DNA of 64,000 nucleotides from Bacillota bacterium (lineage in GTDB: Bacteria > Bacillota > Clostridia > Peptostreptococcales > Anaerovoracaceae): the NCBI GenBank assembly GCA_030526355.1, contig JAUNDC010000002.1, positions 62,001 through 126,000 on the forward strand. The letters are read 5' to 3'. Shown in pieces: positions 17,716-26,876 of this stretch. The translations under genes and the position numbers were made by a program. The notes under the pieces are model-generated. The model worked only from the letters and a program-made list of their open reading frames with translations, searched no databases and was not told where the DNA came from. Each line of letters begins with the position of its first letter. Position 1 is the stretch's first letter.

Positions 17716-18477
17716 ATGGGTAAGAATATAGCTGTTATTTTTGCCGGCGGAAGTGGTGTGCGTATGGGTTCAGGAACGCCCAAACAGTTTCTGGAGGTTA
17801 ATGGAAAGCCGATTGTAATCCATACCCTTGATATTTTTGAAGAGCATCCGCTGATCGATGAGATATATATTGCATGCAAAGAGGATTGTATTAACAAATT
17901 GAATAAATATATAGAGCGATTCTGGATAAAAAAAGTTAAAAAAGTTGTTCCGGGAGGAAGTACTGCACTGGGATCGATTTATAACGGACTTAAGGCGGCA
18001 AAAGAAAGCAATAATGAAGATGATATAGTGCTGATACATGATGGTGTAAGACCATGCATTACCAGTGAGCTTATTGATGATGTTATAAATACGGTAAAAA
18101 CACATGGCTCGGCGGTTACTTGTACTGCTTTGTTTGAAACACCGGTTTTAAGTCATAGTGGTGAGTATGTGGAAGATATTCCTTCAAGAGATGATTTTTA
18201 TACTGCGCAAGCTCCTCAATGCTTTTTCCTGGGAGAAGTATATGAAGCATATAATAAAGTGAGACGTGATAATCCTGAATACAAGGGAATGGTTGATACG
18301 TGTTCACTTATGAGAAGTACAGGGAAACAAATTTCAATTGTTAAAGGAAACAGAGGAAATATTAAAGTTACGACTCCTGAGGATTTATATATTTTCAGAG
18401 CAATGATGCAGTATAGGGAGACACAGGACGCTTTCGGACTTACACAGAAAGAAACACCATCAAAATTTATAAAGTGA
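17716..18477 (+). CDS. IspD/TarI-family cytidylyltransferase (probable alditol-phosphate CTP transferase)
   Basis: A 253-residue enzyme of the IspD/TarI family. The nucleotide-binding motif is FAGGSGVRMGSGTPKQFL; LIHDGVRPCI and TAQAPQCFFLGEVY are also conserved. IspD makes CDP-methylerythritol, while TarI makes CDP-ribitol. Location inside a polyol-phosphate polymer locus, directly joined to an extended SDR gene, favours the TarI-type role. Start ATG follows AAAAAGGAGAA. The exact alditol cannot be deduced because the usual TarJ-type zinc alcohol dehydrogenase is absent and an epimerase-type SDR takes its place. Confidence 0.85.
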   Translation: MGKNIAVIFAGGSGVRMGSGTPKQFLEVNGKPIVIHTLDIFEEHPLIDEIYIACKEDCINKLNKYIERFWIKKVKKVVPGGSTALGSIYNGLKAAKESNNEDDIVLIHDGVRPCITSELIDDVINTVKTHGSAVTCTALFETPVLSHSGEYVEDIPSRDDFYTAQAPQCFFLGEVYEAYNKVRRDNPEYKGMVDTCSLMRSTGKQISIVKGNRGNIKVTTPEDLYIFRAMMQYRETQDAFGLTQKETPSKFIK

Positions 18478-18495
18478 TTGGACAGGAGAAGAAAT

Positions 18496-19530
18496 ATGCA
18501 TAGGATTTTGGAAGAGGATATAGATAATATAATAAAAGCAGAGCTGACATGGGAGAAGTTCCAAGGTACAAATGTTTTGATAACCGGTGCAAGTGGAATG
18601 ATAGGCAGTTATATTATGAACACACTTATTGCACTGAAAAAGAAAAAACAGATGGATATTAACATATATGTATTGGTTAGAAATCCTGCTAAGCTTGATG
18701 AAGAAGTAAAAGATTATGTAAAAGTAATTCAGCAGAGTGTTGTTGACCCAATTAATACTGATATTGAGTTTGATTTCGTTATTCATACTGCAAGCCCGGC
18801 CAGCCCTCTCATCATGAAGAATGATCCGGTGGGAACTGTGGCAGCAAATACAATAGGAACATACAATACATTGAACGTAGCCCAAAAAGGATCTGGTAAA
18901 GGATATTTATATATATCTTCGAGAGAAATATACGGACAACCTTATGAAAATCAGGAGATTTTTACTGAAAACACTTATGGATTTGTTGATCCACTGAATG
19001 TCAGATCATGCTATCCTGAAGGAAAAAAGGCAGCAGAGACAATGTGTGTGTGCTTCAAGGAACAGTACGGAATTAATACTAAAATTGCGAGGCTTGCTCA
19101 TACATTCGGACCGGGAATGCCTGTAGACGATGGTAGAGTGCAGGCAGATTTCCTTAGAAATGTGATAAACAATGAGGATATTGTTTTAAAGAGTGAAGGT
19201 GTAGCAGTCAGAACCTATACTTATGTAGGTGATGCAGTGCTGGCATTGTTTTACATTCTTCTTGATTCTGAAGAGATGGTTTATAACATTTCGAGTGAAG
19301 AGTCAACTGTTTCCATAAAGCAGCTTGCGGAAACGCTGGTTGATGCTTATCCTGAAAGAAATCTTAAACTGGTTTTTGATATTCCTGAATCTGAGGGAAA
19401 TACCGGATGTGCACCATTTACTCTGGGAATTTTAAGCAGCGACAGAATAAGGAAGCTTGGGTGGGAGCCTATCTATGGCTTAAAAGAAGGTCTAATGCGT
19501 ACGGTGGAATATCTGGAAGGTGAGCAATAG
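18496..19530 (+). CDS. Extended SDR NAD-dependent epimerase/dehydratase
   Basis: A 344-residue extended short-chain dehydrogenase. The NAD-binding motif is VLITGASGMIGSY; the active site shows ISSREIYG and a YPEGK motif giving Tyr-x3-Lys. It resembles UDP-glucuronate decarboxylase and related sugar-nucleotide epimerases. The ATG at 18496 is used because AGGAG lies 7 bases upstream. It sits 18 bases after the TarI-like cytidylyltransferase, so its substrate may be a CDP-linked product or the alditol precursor; this is inference. A UDP-sugar substrate is an equally plausible alternative. Confidence 0.8.
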   Translation: MHRILEEDIDNIIKAELTWEKFQGTNVLITGASGMIGSYIMNTLIALKKKKQMDINIYVLVRNPAKLDEEVKDYVKVIQQSVVDPINTDIEFDFVIHTASPASPLIMKNDPVGTVAANTIGTYNTLNVAQKGSGKGYLYISSREIYGQPYENQEIFTENTYGFVDPLNVRSCYPEGKKAAETMCVCFKEQYGINTKIARLAHTFGPGMPVDDGRVQADFLRNVINNEDIVLKSEGVAVRTYTYVGDAVLALFYILLDSEEMVYNISSEESTVSIKQLAETLVDAYPERNLKLVFDIPESEGNTGCAPFTLGILSSDRIRKLGWEPIYGLKEGLMRTVEYLEGEQ

Positions 19531-19536
19531 AATAAC

Positions 19537-20607
19537 ATGCACAACAAAATAAATGAAAAATATGATTCGTGCTTTGATTTAGGATGGATCAGTAAATATA
19601 GAAATGAACTTTTTGGAATAGCAATCGTCGCAATTATGCTGTTTCATTATAGTGTGGATTTTAATAGTGCAATAGAAAAAGGCAGAATCGGTATGGAGCC
19701 GTTTCTGTTGAAAAGCTGTATTATACTTGATTATTATAAATGGATAAGCAGTATAGGGGTAGAAATATTTGTATTCCTATCCGGTATGGGATTGTATTAT
19801 TCATTTTACAATAATAATAATATTGGTACCTTTTATAAAAAAAGATATAAGCGAATCTTAGTTCCATATTTAATAGTAGCGTCAGTGTTCTGGGCTTTCA
19901 AAGATTTTAAATTTCAAGGTGAAGGATTAAAGGAGTATCTGCAGGATATATCTTTTGTTACTTTTTTCACTGATGGGGTTCATACTATCTGGTTTATTGC
20001 GTTGATGATAGTATTGTATCTTTTGTTTCCGGTTATATATAAGCTTTTGGACAGAGAAAAGAACAGAACTGCAGTTTTGATTATTCTTTTGGTTCTGGCA
20101 TATGGTATGCCGATAGTTTTGTTTTACTCAAACCAAATGATGTACGATAGAATATCTATTGCTGTAACCAGAATTCCTTTATTTATCTTGGGATGCTATT
20201 TTGGAAAATACATTAAAAGCGGATATCGGGTTCCTTATTCACATATTCTGATATTTGCAGTAATAGCTATATTTATAAAGTATTGCCGATTATGTCTGGA
20301 TTTTGAACCTTACATGAGTAGATATCTGGATGGTATATTCGCATTAGGATTATTGATAATGCTTACAAGCGCTATTGAAATATGCAAGAATTTTAATGCC
20401 CTAAACAGGCTATGGAGATTTTTTGGAAAATATTCACTGGAACTATATATGGTACATGTTTCGATGCGAAACCTTATGAAAGAATTCGGATATGATGCAT
20501 ACAGAATAAGCCAATATTTTGGTATGATTGTCCTAGCAATTGTTGTTTCAGTATTGCTAAATAAATTTTGTTCGTTAATTAATAGAATTTTAAATAGGAT
20601 ATGTTAG
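19537..20607 (+). CDS. Membrane O-acyltransferase (acyltransferase family 3)
   Basis: A 356-residue protein with about ten membrane helices and family-3 acyltransferase features: an early helix with AIVAIMLFHYSVDF carrying the expected His, the GVEIFVFLSGMGLYYSF helix, and a YSLELYMVHVSMR segment. These enzymes move acyl groups (often acetyl) to extracytoplasmic sugars of envelope polymers. The gene starts 6 bases after the SDR gene and its end overlaps the next gene by 7 bases, so it belongs to the same transcription unit. The acyl acceptor is not determined. Confidence 0.8.
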   Translation: MHNKINEKYDSCFDLGWISKYRNELFGIAIVAIMLFHYSVDFNSAIEKGRIGMEPFLLKSCIILDYYKWISSIGVEIFVFLSGMGLYYSFYNNNNIGTFYKKRYKRILVPYLIVASVFWAFKDFKFQGEGLKEYLQDISFVTFFTDGVHTIWFIALMIVLYLLFPVIYKLLDREKNRTAVLIILLVLAYGMPIVLFYSNQMMYDRISIAVTRIPLFILGCYFGKYIKSGYRVPYSHILIFAVIAIFIKYCRLCLDFEPYMSRYLDGIFALGLLIMLTSAIEICKNFNALNRLWRFFGKYSLELYMVHVSMRNLMKEFGYDAYRISQYFGMIVLAIVVSVLLNKFCSLINRILNRIC

Positions 20608-22616
20608 ATAAGACGTTAATACACAGCAAACATCAAAAATTATTGTTAGCTATAACTATAATAATATTATTTGTATATTGCTATTCTTTCTTTAATTTTC
20701 AAATATATTGTGGAAAGAACGGTTTTATTATAAAACGGTTCGTTTGTATAGCTGTAATATATATATCAAGCATTGCACTTTTATGGTGGAAAAACGATCT
20801 GGAAAAAATATATAATATAATTTCATCTTGTTTGGCATTTGTCATAACCCCTTTCTTATGTTATTTCGTTTTAGAATTTATGCAAAAAGAATGGGGAGCA
20901 TTTTCGGGGGATGGTTATTCTTATAAAATACATATGCTAAACCTTGCTATATATGGGTTTGCTTTAATAATAGTATTTTTGATTTCCGGGAGCATGAAAA
21001 TATCAATGATAATTACATATGCTTTTTTTATTCTTCTGGGAATTTTAATGTATTATATTATGGAGTTTCGCGAAATAGCTTTGATAGCCGCAGATTTTTT
21101 TACTGTAAAAACAGCGGTAAACGTTGCAGGAGCTTACGACTATAATATAGGTTTCCCTGCATATTTTGGGATAAGTGTAGGGATGCTAGGTATTGTATTA
21201 GCGTGTAAAACAAAAGATCCTTTTAAACCTGATTTGAAATTACGAACGATTATGATATTAAGTGCCGCAATATTGGCTGGATGCTTTTATGGTACATATT
21301 TCAATTGGGATAGAATGGAAAAGTTTAAAGTAAGATTATGGAGACCGCAGGATTCGTATGAGGAGTTTGGTTCGGCCCTTGCATTGACGCGAAGTATTAA
21401 ATATATGCTAGTGGAAAAACCGGAAGGGTATTCCTTGAAAGAGGTCAACAGAATTGCTGAACCTTATATAGGAGATGGTAATAGCAAGTTGACAGAAAAT
21501 AATGCAAGCGTAATAATAATTATGGATGAGGCATTTGCTGACATACAGAACCTGGGGATAAATACCTTAAATACAAACAAAGAGGTAATGCCATTTACGA
21601 AGTCGTTATATGAGAATACTCAACGTGGAGAGCTGTATGTTTCAAGAATAGGCGGTGGTACAGCTATCATGGAATTTGAAATGCTGACATCAAATACGAA
21701 TGCGTTTTTACCTAAGAGTACCATTGCGTATCAGACTTTAATTAAAGAGGAAACTCCTTCACTGGCATCGCAGCTAAAAGATGCGGGTTATTGTGGAGTT
21801 ACTGCGATGCACCCATACAAAGGTAATGGGTATTATAGAGATAAAGCTTACCCTCTTTTAGGATTTAATGAATTTATTGATGAAAATGGATTTGACTTAT
21901 CCGATGATAAAAAGGTAATAGGGAAAAGAGTTTCAGATAAAACTGTTTTTGAAAAGATAATATCGGAATATGAGCATTACGTAAGTATAAGCGATAAACC
22001 ATATTTTTCTTTCTCTGTAACTATGCAGAATCATTCGCCTTATGAAGAAGTAACTAATCCTGAGATTGTTATAGAAGATGAGGAATTTCAAAATGAAACA
22101 GCACAAAGCTATTTGAATTATATACATAAAACAGACGAAGCCTTTGAGGAATTAATAAAATATTTTGAATCAATTGAAGACCCTGTTGTTATTGTTTTGT
22201 TTGGAGATCATCCTCCTGGAATAAAGAATGGATTTTATGATAAATTGAATGATGGTGATGGCGGTGATTCGATTGAAAAGAGTATGAAAATAAGGAGAAC
22301 TCCATTTATACTGTGGGCAAATTATGATATTGAGGAAAAAGACCTTGGAGTATTAAGCACTAATTATATTTCAAATATCATAATAGAGAATTCTGGAAAT
22401 ACGAAAACCGGTTACCAAAGATTTTTGGATGAGTTTAGAAAATATGTACCGGTAATAAATGAACTTGGCTACATTGGTAATGATGGCAAGTTTTATGAAA
22501 TAGAAGACAAGGCGTCACCATATTATGAGAAAGTAAGAGAATATAATATTCTTGAATATAATTGTCTAATAGATACAAAGAATAGAATTGACGGCTTTTT
22601 TGACAATGAGAGTTGA
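20601..22616 (+). CDS. LtaS-like sulfatase-fold phosphoglycerol transferase
   Basis: A 671-residue protein with five N-terminal membrane helices (to about residue 230) and an extracellular sulfatase-fold domain. Predicted catalytic residues are Glu310 in IIIMDEAFAD and Thr354 in GGGTAIMEFE; the metal-binding FGDHPPG is near residue 530. LtaS-type enzymes polymerise glycerol phosphate outside the membrane using phosphatidylglycerol; relatives transfer single phosphoglycerol groups to other glycans. The 7-bp overlap with the acyltransferase gene indicates coupling. This gives the locus a route using lipid donors in addition to the CDP-glycerol route. Which polymer it modifies is unknown. Confidence 0.82.
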   Translation: MLDKTLIHSKHQKLLLAITIIILFVYCYSFFNFQIYCGKNGFIIKRFVCIAVIYISSIALLWWKNDLEKIYNIISSCLAFVITPFLCYFVLEFMQKEWGAFSGDGYSYKIHMLNLAIYGFALIIVFLISGSMKISMIITYAFFILLGILMYYIMEFREIALIAADFFTVKTAVNVAGAYDYNIGFPAYFGISVGMLGIVLACKTKDPFKPDLKLRTIMILSAAILAGCFYGTYFNWDRMEKFKVRLWRPQDSYEEFGSALALTRSIKYMLVEKPEGYSLKEVNRIAEPYIGDGNSKLTENNASVIIIMDEAFADIQNLGINTLNTNKEVMPFTKSLYENTQRGELYVSRIGGGTAIMEFEMLTSNTNAFLPKSTIAYQTLIKEETPSLASQLKDAGYCGVTAMHPYKGNGYYRDKAYPLLGFNEFIDENGFDLSDDKKVIGKRVSDKTVFEKIISEYEHYVSISDKPYFSFSVTMQNHSPYEEVTNPEIVIEDEEFQNETAQSYLNYIHKTDEAFEELIKYFESIEDPVVIVLFGDHPPGIKNGFYDKLNDGDGGDSIEKSMKIRRTPFILWANYDIEEKDLGVLSTNYISNIIIENSGNTKTGYQRFLDEFRKYVPVINELGYIGNDGKFYEIEDKASPYYEKVREYNILEYNCLIDTKNRIDGFFDNES

Positions 22617-22683
22617 ATAAACCATAATAACAATTGGTGAAATATTTTGAAGTGTTATATTACCGGGGAAAGTTTAAGCTGAA

Positions 22684-24336
22684 ATGAGTAGAAGATTAAA
22701 AAGATTTCTTGCATTGGTTTTATCATTTGCCATGCTGGCAACAACTGTAACAGGAGCTGAGGTTGTATTTGCTGATATTTCTGACCCATCAGAAAACATA
22801 GAGAGTGAATATGCTGCAGATAATATGACAGAGGAGGTCACGCAGATAGGTGAGCCTGAAGAAACAGAGAACATAGGCTTACATGAAGAGGATACAGATA
22901 CTAAGCTTGATCAGGTTATTCTGGCTGAGAATGTTGAGAAAAAATACGGTTGCAAATCGTTTTATTTAGATGCTGTACTCGCAGAGGGTGACGGAATACT
23001 TACTTATGAATCTTCAGATACCGAGATTGCAGAGATAGACGAGAAAGGCAAAGTCACTGTCAGAGGAATCGGAAAGGCAACGATTACTATTACAGCATCA
23101 GAAACAGAAAAATATATCGAGACTACATTGGATATTGATATTACCGTATCAGACGATATGAGGGGCCCTGATGTGAAAATCACCAGGCTGTCCAGTGGCA
23201 TTCTGGAAATCAGCTGGAATAAAAATATGAACGTAGATGGATATCAGATTCGGTATTCCTATGACAGTCTGTTCGGACAGTATCAGAGTCTGAATGTAAA
23301 CTCGTCTGAAGCTGTCGGTACAACAATAAATGGACTTGCTGCAGGAAGAGAATGCTATGTACGTATTCGCAGCTTTAAAACTGTAAATGGCACTACATAT
23401 TATTCTATCTGGAGAGAGTCAGCCAATACAGGCAATACCAGATATGCTTCAGTGGCATACATCAAGAAGGGAACTAAAGCCTTTGAACTCAGAACGCAGA
23501 CAAAACAGTCTGTATATGGCTATGATACACTGCAGGGAAGCTGTACAGATGGAAAATATGCATATTATGTGATGTACAACAGGAAAGTCGAACGATGTAA
23601 AGTTGCCAAGGTGCGATTATCTGATATGAAAGTGATAAAGGTTTCAAAGGTTTTGAAAATCGCCCACGGAAATGACATGACTTATAATTCTCGACAAGGT
23701 TACATAGTAGTGACGCATACCAATGTTAACCCGAAACGTATTTCGATAATAGACGCTAAAACATTGACTATTAAAAAGGCAATAGATGTACAAATACCTT
23801 CGTACCTTGAAGGCGCAACATCATCCCAGCGCAAGGCTATTTACGGTTTTGCAGGAATAGCGTATAACAGCAATAGGGATCAGTATGCTGTACTTTTGAG
23901 AAAATCCCATGATTTCATCATACTGAACAGCAGCTTTGTTCCTGTTAAATATATTAAAGCTACGCGAAATACAGATTACACATATCAGGGTATTGATGCC
24001 ACCGATGATTATATTCTCGTTGCTCAGAGCAGACGTACCTCTGCCCATGCGTATAATATACTTTCGGTATATTCCTGGGATGGTCAGTACAGATCAAGTG
24101 TAAATGTCAAGAAAGCATATGAAATAGAAAGTATTTACCATATCGGAACACAGTTTTATGCAGGCTTCTACAGAGCATATTATAAGCCGGCATATAAATA
24201 TAAAATAAAAAAGGTAAAGAAAAAATGGAAGAAAGTTAACGGCAAATGGAAGTATAAATATAAAAAGAAAAAAGTAAAAGTCAAGTACAATAAACTTATT
24301 AGATCAAATTACATATATAAGCTGGACAACCTGTAG
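22684..24336 (+). CDS. Secreted multi-domain protein: Big2-like, Fn3-like, propeller-like region and basic tail
   Basis: A 550-residue protein with a Sec signal peptide (basic MSRRLKR, hydrophobic core, likely cut after VVFA near 31). An acidic linker follows, then a Big2-like domain (about 75-155, ending around GKATITITASETEKY), an Fn3-like domain (about 158-250), and about 280 residues with repeated strand pairs such as YVMYNRKVERCKVAKV and RISIIDAKTLTIKKA that suggest a beta-propeller. The last 50 residues are extremely Lys/Tyr/Trp-rich. No catalytic motif is recognised. Position at the end of the polymer locus and the basic tail suggest binding to an anionic envelope polymer, which is inference. 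Confidence 0.65.
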   Translation: MSRRLKRFLALVLSFAMLATTVTGAEVVFADISDPSENIESEYAADNMTEEVTQIGEPEETENIGLHEEDTDTKLDQVILAENVEKKYGCKSFYLDAVLAEGDGILTYESSDTEIAEIDEKGKVTVRGIGKATITITASETEKYIETTLDIDITVSDDMRGPDVKITRLSSGILEISWNKNMNVDGYQIRYSYDSLFGQYQSLNVNSSEAVGTTINGLAAGRECYVRIRSFKTVNGTTYYSIWRESANTGNTRYASVAYIKKGTKAFELRTQTKQSVYGYDTLQGSCTDGKYAYYVMYNRKVERCKVAKVRLSDMKVIKVSKVLKIAHGNDMTYNSRQGYIVVTHTNVNPKRISIIDAKTLTIKKAIDVQIPSYLEGATSSQRKAIYGFAGIAYNSNRDQYAVLLRKSHDFIILNSSFVPVKYIKATRNTDYTYQGIDATDDYILVAQSRRTSAHAYNILSVYSWDGQYRSSVNVKKAYEIESIYHIGTQFYAGFYRAYYKPAYKYKIKKVKKKWKKVNGKWKYKYKKKKVKVKYNKLIRSNYIYKLDNL

Positions 24337-24347
24337 GTCGTCCGGCT
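24319..24347. terminator. Bidirectional hairpin between convergent genes
   Basis: AAGCTGGAC (24319-24327) pairs with GTCCGGCTT (24339-24347) with one G-U pair. It lies across the stop codon of the secreted protein gene and reaches the end of the convergent glycerophosphotransferase gene. Confidence 0.5.
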
Positions 24348-25465
24348 TATTTCAGTTCTGTCCATATAAATGCGGCTATGTCGCCGATAATATCAGGTCT
24401 TTCATATGATACATATTTAGAAAGAAAGCGTTCAAGTCTTTCCATATCATACACTTCTGTATCAATGCATTTCATGAGAGCTGTAGGGTCACTGTACATG
24501 CTGCTCGGTATTTCCCTCGGATAATCCATATAGATATCTCTTGTTTCGGTATATGTTTCATAGTCATATGTGTAAAAGTACAGCGGCAGATGAAGTATTG
24601 CGGCCTCATATATTATGCAGCTGTAATCGCTGATAACGTAATCTGCAGCAGCAAGCATGTCAAAGGATGTGAATTCCTTGCAGTCCGATTCGATATCCGA
24701 CAGAGGGTGTGCTTTTATTATCAGATTGTATTTTGATGAAAAAGGCTCAAAAGCTGATTTCAGTGATGCCAGCGCCTCATTAAATGACTCTTTTTCTGAT
24801 TCGTTTTTTCTGAAGGTAGGCACATACAGTATGTTCTTTTTACATCTCAGCTCAGGATATGCGGCGTATATTTCATTTCGCTTTGATGCCATGAATTCCT
24901 TGTTCTGCAGTGCAGCAACACGCGGCAGTGGGAGAATCACAACCTTATCCTTAGGGTAGTTGAAGCCCTCTGCGAGGTGGCTGCGATAGCCTTCTCCGGC
25001 ACAGAGTATATAATCGTAATTTTTGTGCATATTCATAGGTATGGCAATGCTGCTGGATGACCCTTCCGGCTGATCGAGAATGCTGTAGCCGAATTTTTTC
25101 ATAGTACCTACCGAATGCCACATCTGTATAACCAGCAAGCTTCGGCGATGCTTCAGCAGACTTACAAGTATGGCATACGAATCCAGAATAACTGCCTGTG
25201 ATGTTGCCAGATGGTACATTTGTCTGAGCATATGAAAGCAGTAGCTGATTTTTCCCATGAGTCCCGGACCTATTTTGCGGCACAGAATGACGGTCTGATA
25301 ATCCGGATGTTCAGCAGCTATACGCTCGCTGAGAAGAGCAATATCGATGGATGGCGAATTGCTCTGTCTGCTGAGAAAGAGGATTTTTTTCTGTACAGGC
25401 AGCAGCTTCAATACTGCATAAAGCGCATTCAGTACAGCTTTGATAATGTTAATGATTGTTTTCAT
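24347..25465 (-). CDS. Third CDP-glycerol glycerophosphotransferase family protein
   Basis: A 372-residue, short-form member of the Glyphos_transf family. An N-terminal hydrophobic helix (IIKAVLNALYAVLKLLP) may tether it to the membrane. Catalytic-domain motifs are VIQMWHSVGTMKKFGYS, ILYVPTFRKNES, the HP in IIKAHPLSD, and ISDYSCIIYEAAI. It has no long N-terminal extension, resembling primases of the TagB type. It is transcribed opposite to the rest of the locus and shares a 3' hairpin with the secreted protein gene. It marks the right edge of the envelope region. Confidence 0.82.
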   Translation of the reverse strand: MKTIINIIKAVLNALYAVLKLLPVQKKILFLSRQSNSPSIDIALLSERIAAEHPDYQTVILCRKIGPGLMGKISYCFHMLRQMYHLATSQAVILDSYAILVSLLKHRRSLLVIQMWHSVGTMKKFGYSILDQPEGSSSSIAIPMNMHKNYDYILCAGEGYRSHLAEGFNYPKDKVVILPLPRVAALQNKEFMASKRNEIYAAYPELRCKKNILYVPTFRKNESEKESFNEALASLKSAFEPFSSKYNLIIKAHPLSDIESDCKEFTSFDMLAAADYVISDYSCIIYEAAILHLPLYFYTYDYETYTETRDIYMDYPREIPSSMYSDPTALMKCIDTEVYDMERLERFLSKYVSYERPDIIGDIAAFIWTELK

Positions 25466-25560
25466 GCTTAGCCTCCGTAATGATAGAATTATACCATAAC
25501 GGGATATGAATGTTCAATAAAGCGGATTAAGGCGAATCATCAGGTTTGATAATATATTTA

Positions 25561-25588
25561 TTGACAAAATATGTATTATGAGTAAAAA
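25561..25588 (+). promoter_or_regulatory. Probable sigma-A promoter of the pgi operon
   Basis: TTGACA (25561-25566), 16-base spacer, TAAAAA (25583-25588). It lies over an in-frame upstream ATG, which argues that translation starts at 25629 instead. A half-site TATACCA at 25490-25496 matches the arm of the operator found upstream of the deglycase gene. Confidence 0.45.
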
Positions 25589-25628
25589 TAAAAAGAAATT
25601 GAAGAATCTGAAAGGTAAGGTCAAAAAT

Positions 25629-26861
25629 ATGAAAATAGATATTTCAGGATCAGGAATCGCAATAGAAAACGAAAAGAAACTCCTCGAAGCTTCAGCAGCA
25701 AGCTATGATGAGCTTAATTCCGGCACGTATGAATACACAGGGTGGGTAAGCCTGCCCCACAGCTTCGACAAGGAGCTGCTGGAGGACATCAAATCTACAG
25801 CTAATGAGATAAGCGCAAAGTGCACTTTATGCGTTGTTGTCGGTATCGGCGGCTCATATCTGGGAGCCAAGGCTGTAATCGATGCTCTCGGAGGCAGTGC
25901 GGAGAATCGTCCTAAAATCGAGTTTGCAGGCTACAATATGAGTGCATCGACGCTTAAAAAAGTCATGGACAGGATGGATGACGAGGAAGTATGCCTGATT
26001 GTAATTTCTAAATCAGGAAAGACTGTTGAATCTCTGCTGGCCTATTCCATACTCAAGGACAAGCTGTTTGAAAGATATGGCAGAGATGAGGCCGGTAAAA
26101 GGATATATGTGCTTACCGATGAGGAAAAAGGCGAGCTGCGCGCAGAAGCAGCGCAGAACCAGTATAAATCATTTGTAGTTCCGTCGGATATTGGAGGCAG
26201 ATATTCTGTATTGTCCGCCGTAGGGCTGCTGCCTATAGCAGTTGCAGGACATGATGTCGGCAAGCTGCTTGATGGCGCTGCTGACATGGCTCTCGATAAG
26301 GAATGGAAGGACACGCTTCTGCATTACGCTGTATCCAGAGTGGCACTTCTGCGTGATGGAAAGTGCGTGGAAGTGTTTGAATACTTTGAGGACAAGCTGA
26401 AGTACTTTGGAGAGTGGCTGAAGCAGCTTTTCGGAGAAAGCGAAGGTAAGGATGGAAAGGGCACATACCCTGCATGCCTGTGCTTTTCCAGAGATCTTCA
26501 CTCTATCGGCCAGTTTCTCCAGCAGGGAAGTCAGATTTTCCATGAAACTATGATCAGTATAGAAAACTCAGAGTACGATTTTGAAATTCCGGAGCATGCC
26601 GGTTATCCATACGCAGGCAAGACTCTGGAACAGATAAACAACTGCGCGGAAAAGGGCGTGATTCTGGCTCACAGAAAAAACGGAATACCTGTGATAACAA
26701 TCGAAGTACCTGAACTTAATGAGTATTATCTAGGAAAAATGATATACTTCTTTGAAATGTCGTGTGCCATTTCCGCACTTCAGCTGGGAGTAAATCCATT
26801 CGATCAGCCGGGAGTGGAAATGTACAAGCAGGAAATGCAGAAGCTGATAAGAGAGCTTTAA
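25629..26861 (+). CDS. pgi: Glucose-6-phosphate isomerase
   Basis: A 410-residue phosphoglucose isomerase interconverting glucose-6-phosphate and fructose-6-phosphate. Conserved segments are VVVGIGGSYLGAKAV, VISKSGKTVESL, and the C-terminal catalytic stretch around EHAGYPYAGKTLEQINN with GVNPFDQPGVE. The ATG at 25629 is preferred because AAAGGTAAGG precedes it and a promoter overlaps the earlier ATG at 25578, which would add a Lys-rich 17-residue extension. It heads a run with an FrlD-like kinase, so it can move the glucose-6-phosphate released by the deglycase into glycolysis. Confidence 0.93.
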   Translation: MKIDISGSGIAIENEKKLLEASAASYDELNSGTYEYTGWVSLPHSFDKELLEDIKSTANEISAKCTLCVVVGIGGSYLGAKAVIDALGGSAENRPKIEFAGYNMSASTLKKVMDRMDDEEVCLIVISKSGKTVESLLAYSILKDKLFERYGRDEAGKRIYVLTDEEKGELRAEAAQNQYKSFVVPSDIGGRYSVLSAVGLLPIAVAGHDVGKLLDGAADMALDKEWKDTLLHYAVSRVALLRDGKCVEVFEYFEDKLKYFGEWLKQLFGESEGKDGKGTYPACLCFSRDLHSIGQFLQQGSQIFHETMISIENSEYDFEIPEHAGYPYAGKTLEQINNCAEKGVILAHRKNGIPVITIEVPELNEYYLGKMIYFFEMSCAISALQLGVNPFDQPGVEMYKQEMQKLIREL

Positions 26862-26876
26862 GAAAGGAACAGAAAG

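Noticed and set aside
17716..18477. Assignment of the cytidylyltransferase as housekeeping IspD
   Set aside because: Family motifs do not exclude it, but it is embedded in and nearly abuts polyol-polymer genes rather than ispF, so the TarI-type role is preferred.
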